Origin: Epithemia pelagica
Taxonomy: Eukaryota; Bacillariophyta; Bacillariophyceae; Surirellales; Surirellaceae
Reading direction: 5' to 3'
Assembly: GCA_946965045.2 (NCBI GenBank)
Contig: OX337242.1
Span: 1,426,001 to 1,490,000, forward strand
Length of the DNA: 64,000 bases
This document shows positions 59,992 to 64,000 of this stretch, one piece after another. A program made the position numbers and the translations under genes. Numbering within the stretch: the stretch's first letter is position 1; each line of letters starts with the position of its first letter. Below the pieces are notes generated by a model. The model searched no databases. It saw only the letters and a program-made list of their open reading frames with translations, and was not told where the DNA came from.

Positions 59992-61671
59992 TCAACGATT
60001 TTCCCAGCAATGGTGCGTTCCGTAAAATGGTGGGAAAAGTTCTTCCCCACATTCGTAACAGAAATGTGCCCCACAAGTACATGTAATATGGAAACAGCCC
60101 TCTTCACGAACAACGCCATGAGAGCAAACCGGACAAACTTGTCCCTCTTTCTTGTCCAGCCAGTCACGGATTGCTAGAGCCTTTTCAATCCTCGCTTGTG
60201 CATAAGTTTTGATCCAGGGATACCTGGCTTCGCATCGTTCCTGCAAATGTTTTTCTGCTCTCCAATAGCGGCGCGCCAATTTTAACGTCTGAACACCATT
60301 GCAGGAGGACGACAAGTGCTCCATTCGTTTCTTTTCCTTATCGCCTCCACGAACCCGTTCGATACAATACTCACAACGCATTGTCCCACAAATGTTACAC
60401 ACAACAACAAAATCATCAATCTTCAGTTTCCTCATGACTCCTTTACCTTCAGGACAATCCAAACATTGCGGTAACAGCTGAGAGATTGGATGTTTCAGGT
60501 CATGGTACCAAGTCCGGACACGGTCCAAATCAGTCATGGAAAGATATGGTTTGACAGTACCCATGACGCGAATCCCTTGACGACACTTGGTTATGGGACA
60601 CTTGAATGGGTTGTCGTTGAGTCTGTACTGGTTAATCTCTTGCACTTGAATCGAAATGTATTGAGTAAAGCAGTCCTTACAAACATGATGATTGCAATCC
60701 AAGAGCACCATGTCTTGTAAAACATAGTCATCTTCCAAACAAATGGGACAAGTCCGAGGCAACCATTTCTTGTGCTGTAGAATACAAGGATGTAGCCACC
60801 ACTGTGGAGCTTTGTCTGGATTAGTCCTTGACTTTGGTTTTTGTGATGCTTCATGTTTTTTCGGCCAGAGTTTCGACGGGGTCGTTCGCTTTCTCGTTCC
60901 GGAGAATGCATCGTACCATATCATTTCAAAACTCCCCTTGCTCGTTGCCAATGGATTAAAGACCAGAGAGTCGATCGACGACCGCCATCTCCAATGGGTT
61001 TCACAACGAGGCATGATGATAAGAAAATGCCCTTCGTCCGATAGTGGAATGGGGGAGAAGAAGTCCAAGGCGTTCAATTCCATAAAGGCGCAAACAGAGA
61101 ACGAAGTAAACTGGTCTGATAGCACAGAGCTGGCCTCCTTTTGGAGCCAACGAATCCATGGTTCTTTTCGATCAGGTGGCCAGGATTCTGGATAAGGAGT
61201 CGTTTTGGCAAGGGCAACTGACACAGATACAGGCTGTCCATCATTGCTCATATCTGCTTCGCAACTTTCGTCGAGTTTGTATGCAAACATGAGCTGGAGG
61301 CGGAGAGCTGAAGAGGCATCTCTTTTCAAAGGTTCGCACGTGTCAGTCGACGGATTGGCCTTAAACGTCCAGAATCGATAATGATCTGGCTCCAGATACT
61401 CAGGTTGCGCAAATATGGCCATATCAACGGCATGGATAGGAAGTTCAATTATCGCCACGCTGTCAATGTTTCCAATCAATGATGCTGCTTCCTTAAAACT
61501 CTCATTTTCTTTCAAAAGATCAGCAAAACGGTCGCATTGACTTGGAAGGGGAAAATAGTCTGTGTGAACTCGGCCCGACGAATCTTCCTCGCCTCCAGTG
61601 TAGATGAGACAGGTTGCTTCCCAATCAGCGTTATCGAAGTAAGGAACGTTATCTTCATCTGTATTTTCCAT
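59992..61671 (-). CDS. RBR-type E3 ubiquitin ligase (RING1-IBR-RING2)
   Basis: A 559-residue single exon. The N-terminal about 280 residues may include an RWD-like domain ('WEATCLIYTGGEEDSSGRVHTDYFPLP'). RING1 is about residues 305-355 ('CPICLEDDYVLQD', 'CNHHVCKDCFTQYI', 'CPITKCRQ'). The IBR follows ('LPQCLDCPEGKGVMRKL', 'VVCNICGTMRCEYC'). RING2 is at the C terminus ('CPVCSHGVVREEGCFHITCTCGAHFCYECGEEL', ending 'GTHHCWEN'). The Cys in 'EEGCFHITC' corresponds to the catalytic Cys that carries ubiquitin in the HHARI/Parkin mechanism. A long basic linker of about 70 residues separates IBR and RING2. The protein ends directly after RING2, so no Ariadne-type autoinhibitory domain is present. Confidence 0.92.
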   Translation of the reverse strand: MENTDEDNVPYFDNADWEATCLIYTGGEEDSSGRVHTDYFPLPSQCDRFADLLKENESFKEAASLIGNIDSVAIIELPIHAVDMAIFAQPEYLEPDHYRFWTFKANPSTDTCEPLKRDASSALRLQLMFAYKLDESCEADMSNDGQPVSVSVALAKTTPYPESWPPDRKEPWIRWLQKEASSVLSDQFTSFSVCAFMELNALDFFSPIPLSDEGHFLIIMPRCETHWRWRSSIDSLVFNPLATSKGSFEMIWYDAFSGTRKRTTPSKLWPKKHEASQKPKSRTNPDKAPQWWLHPCILQHKKWLPRTCPICLEDDYVLQDMVLLDCNHHVCKDCFTQYISIQVQEINQYRLNDNPFKCPITKCRQGIRVMGTVKPYLSMTDLDRVRTWYHDLKHPISQLLPQCLDCPEGKGVMRKLKIDDFVVVCNICGTMRCEYCIERVRGGDKEKKRMEHLSSSCNGVQTLKLARRYWRAEKHLQERCEARYPWIKTYAQARIEKALAIRDWLDKKEGQVCPVCSHGVVREEGCFHITCTCGAHFCYECGEELFPPFYGTHHCWENR

Positions 61672-62099
61672 GTCACAGCTTTCGAGATCTCAAAGGAAAC
61701 AGATCTATTCCACGATGATCATGGGTCACATGTTTGTGCCCGAAGGACACATGATCACAATCATCTCAATGGGAGGAGCGAATGAATCCAAGCTTCAAAG
61801 TGAGAAACGTGCTCGCAGACGTGCTCGCACTAACCTGACTATGTGTCCAAAGGAGTGCACTCTGCTTACCCAAGAAGGAGTATGATGATATGATATTAGA
61901 ATCAACATTAGAATCAACAAATCGGAATGCAACATGATCAAGAGTTGTTGTCAAAGTAACGAAATCGACAAAAAACTTATTGTTGTACACCCCTTAGCAC
62001 TAGGTAAATTGAGTCTCAGGAAACTTTGTGAAATAGCCTTTCTTGGCCGTCTGCTTTGTTTCTTCCGACAACTAACAGCGGAGTAACTAGGATGCACGA
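61672..62099. other. Intergenic region between RBR ligase and ammonium transporter
   Basis: About 430 bp with the RBR promoter side and the transporter 3' end. No coding frame is convincing. Confidence 0.35.
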
Positions 62100-63705
62100 T
62101 CACTTAATCTCATCTGCAAGATCGGATTCGTCCACCACAATGGTTGATTCGTTGTCCACAATGGGTGATTCCATCGGTTCAAACAAAATTGTGTGATATT
62201 CGTCATCGGTACTTGCGTTACCACCACTCCCATCTTGAACGGTACTTGGAGTAGTATCATTACCACCCGGTATTACAAGCCTTCGCCCAGATGGCAAAAA
62301 TGGCAGGGAGTTTTGCCTTCTTGTTGCCAAGGCTTTGTTTACTTCCTCAACAATCAATTCTTTTGGATCTTCGGAACACCCGTGTATGTGTGGATCCATT
62401 TGTAGGTACTCGTAACGAAGTCCTTTTCTTGGAGTCCGCCAATTGCGACTCACCAACGCCCCCACCAGGTAGAAAAAGGGCGGCATAGTCACAAACGACC
62501 ACATCGATACGGCAGCGGCGCCAATCACTTGATACCCCAGCAAGCGAAACCCACCCCCTCGAAATAAGCCATTTTCAACCAAGTCCACTCCCGGCAAATC
62601 TTTATCACCAAACAGTCCAACACATAATACTCCAAAGAGTCCCCCCATCCCATGGACTCCCAAGGCACCGACGGGGTCGTCTAAGCGGAAATATCTCTTG
62701 ACCACAAAGTCGTTGGTAAGATTCCCCAACACCGCGGATACGGCACCAATCACTAGAGAGTCATACGTGTGTACAACTGCACATGTGGGAGAGCTGGCCA
62801 CCAAGGCAGCCAAAATTCCATTTACCACGTCTCCCGGACGATAATATTTGCCACCGGTAATCCACTTGCTGTAAAACATGGCGATGATTCCCCCGCCGGA
62901 CGACGCATTGATGGTGTTGACTCCAGCTCGTGCTGCAACAAGCCACTTATCATCTGTAATCCCAAAGGTGGAGCCACAGTTGAAACCAATCCATCCCCAC
63001 CAAAGCATAAACAACCCAAACAGCATACTGGTAGGAGATGATTCTTCAAAGTCCGACTCTGGTCGGGTGCCATCAAACCGTCCAACTCGGGGTCCCACAA
63101 ACAATATGGCCACCAAACCATTCATTGCACCGTGTAAATGGACTGCCGATTCACCGGCAAAATCATGAAATCCCAGCTCGGCCAACCACCCGTCGTCGGA
63201 CCATATCCAGTGCGCGCAAAAGGCGTAAATAACAACCGCATAAAAGGCAAAGGCTGAATAGACTTCGAATTTCATCCGCATGGCAATGCATCCACTCACG
63301 ATTGTCGCGGAAGTCGCTGCAAAACTTAGTTGAAACAAGTACCTCGAATACAAAACTCCAGAATCAATGGCCGAATTTGTTTGGTCCACCTCACCATCAG
63401 GGAAAAAGTCGCCCAAACCCATGAATGGATTGGATGGTGTTCCGTAGGCTATACCGTAACCCAACATATAAAACGCCAAAGCTCCGTATATAATGTCGGT
63501 CACATTTTTTAGCATGGACCGTACTGCATCCAATCTCGAGCAACCCGAACCCCGATTGCATGGTGAAAATCACAAAACTAGAAGTCAAAATCCATATTGC
63601 GTCGTCCTTCCATTGCTCATTTTCTTGGTCCGTCTTTAATAGGTCATCCAATACGGGACAGCTTTCACCCAATGCAACGCAACCATCCGTGAATTCGGCG
63701 CTCAT
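62100..63705 (-). CDS. Ammonium transporter (Amt/Rh family), N-terminal frame disrupted
   Basis: Minus strand. The main frame (62100 to about 63530) has the Amt landmarks: 'DFAGESAVHLHGAMNGLVA' (family signature with pore His), 'WWGWIGFNCGSTFG', 'VNTINASSGGGIIAMFYSKW', 'DPVGALGVHGMGGLFGVLCVGLF' (second pore His) and a cytosolic tail of about 85 residues. The first 60 residues lie in another frame from 63705 ('MSAEFTDGCVALGESC', 'WILTSSFVIFTMQSGFGLLE'), which is exactly the family's N-terminal helix. The two frames meet within about 20 bp near 63530, where the usual G-x-V-x-x-K-N loop of about 12 residues should be. Here it is about six codons short and off by one base, and no intron of reasonable size fits. 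It is therefore a frameshifted gene, an assembly error or a recent pseudogene. Confidence 0.85.
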
Positions 63706-64000
63706 ATCCGACTGTGTAGTCCGAGAAATGTGCAGAGAAACTAGAGACCCGAAACAAGGCTACGAAAAATTCAGCAAAAAGTATTGCCGCGGAGACGCGG
63801 CCAGTGCAACAGGCGGCAAATGATGAAGACTCTTTTTTCGTTCTCCACCAAAGCTTTGTCGATTGACTGGATTCTGAGAAGAGATGGAAAGCCCAAATGT
63901 TTTTGTTTTGTTTTTTGTTTTGTTCTTCTATTTTTCTTTGATTTTGGATGACAATAATCAAGTAGAGGAAAGAAGTGCGCGATGAGCGCGCTGCCCATTG
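63706..64000. other. Right-edge non-coding stretch
   Basis: Upstream region of the ammonium transporter. It includes a T/G-rich tract around 63899-63945 (TTTTTGTTTTG repeats). No gene is recognised. Confidence 0.35.

Noticed and set aside
63899-63945. T/G-rich run considered as telomeric or a retroelement poly-tail
   Set aside because: No telomere unit and no reverse transcriptase or integrase nearby; treated as simple sequence.
1-64000. tRNA, rRNA and CRISPR arrays
   Set aside because: No tRNA B-box with matching cloverleaf, no rRNA-like sequence and no regularly spaced repeat-spacer structure was seen on either strand.

Overview
The window looks like nuclear DNA of a diatom, probably a pennate one (inference). 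Genes are dense and lie on both strands. Many are split by short GT-AG introns (about 50-110 bp) whose junctions restore reading frame. Several proteins start with signal peptides, one with a diatom-type plastid presequence (iron-sulfur carrier). There is a cluster of lysine/glycine/serine-rich membrane proteins resembling silica-associated proteins, and conserved eukaryotic genes (DP, EME1, PIG-A, 14-3-3, SNF2/RING, RBR ligase, Amt) are interspersed. No rRNA, tRNA or CRISPR was seen.

Layout. 0.5-4.3 kb: a 2-oxoglutarate oxygenase, a plastid SufA-type carrier and a class 1A dihydroorotate dehydrogenase. 5-13.8 kb: four consecutive minus-strand genes for single-pass membrane proteins with Pro/Thr/Ser-rich or KGKG-rich ectodomains; three share a homologous membrane-proximal domain. 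14-23.5 kb: EME1 and a delta-9 desaturase, a hypothetical secreted protein, a folate/biopterin-type transporter, then a second copy of the EME1-tail/desaturase block in which EME1 is only a deleted remnant. 23.6-30.6 kb: a complete 7,070-bp hAT transposon. 30.9-45.9 kb: membrane and secreted proteins, DP transcription factor, PIG-A, a Nudix hydrolase, two head-to-head 14-3-3 genes and a small membrane protein. 46.2-63.7 kb: a SNF2 ATPase with an embedded RING finger, an unresolved minus-strand locus, a 2,269-residue disordered protein with a 34-residue repeat, an RBR ubiquitin ligase and an ammonium transporter with a damaged N-terminal frame.

The most unusual object is the hAT element. Its boundaries can be read directly: the 8-bp target duplication GTTGGCAG is identical on both sides, and the termini are inverted copies of CAGGGTCTGGAA. 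Besides the transposase it carries, in convergent orientation, a second gene whose C-terminal half is an endonuclease III-type (HhH-GPD) DNA glycosylase. The catalytic Lys and Asp are kept but the iron-sulfur cluster cysteines are missing. A base-excision enzyme as hAT cargo suggests a role in transposition repair or in removing silencing methylation from the element. That role is inference; the architecture is visible.

Exon boundaries were derived by hand from splice-site consensus plus frame continuity. No database search was possible, so family assignments rest on recognised motifs.
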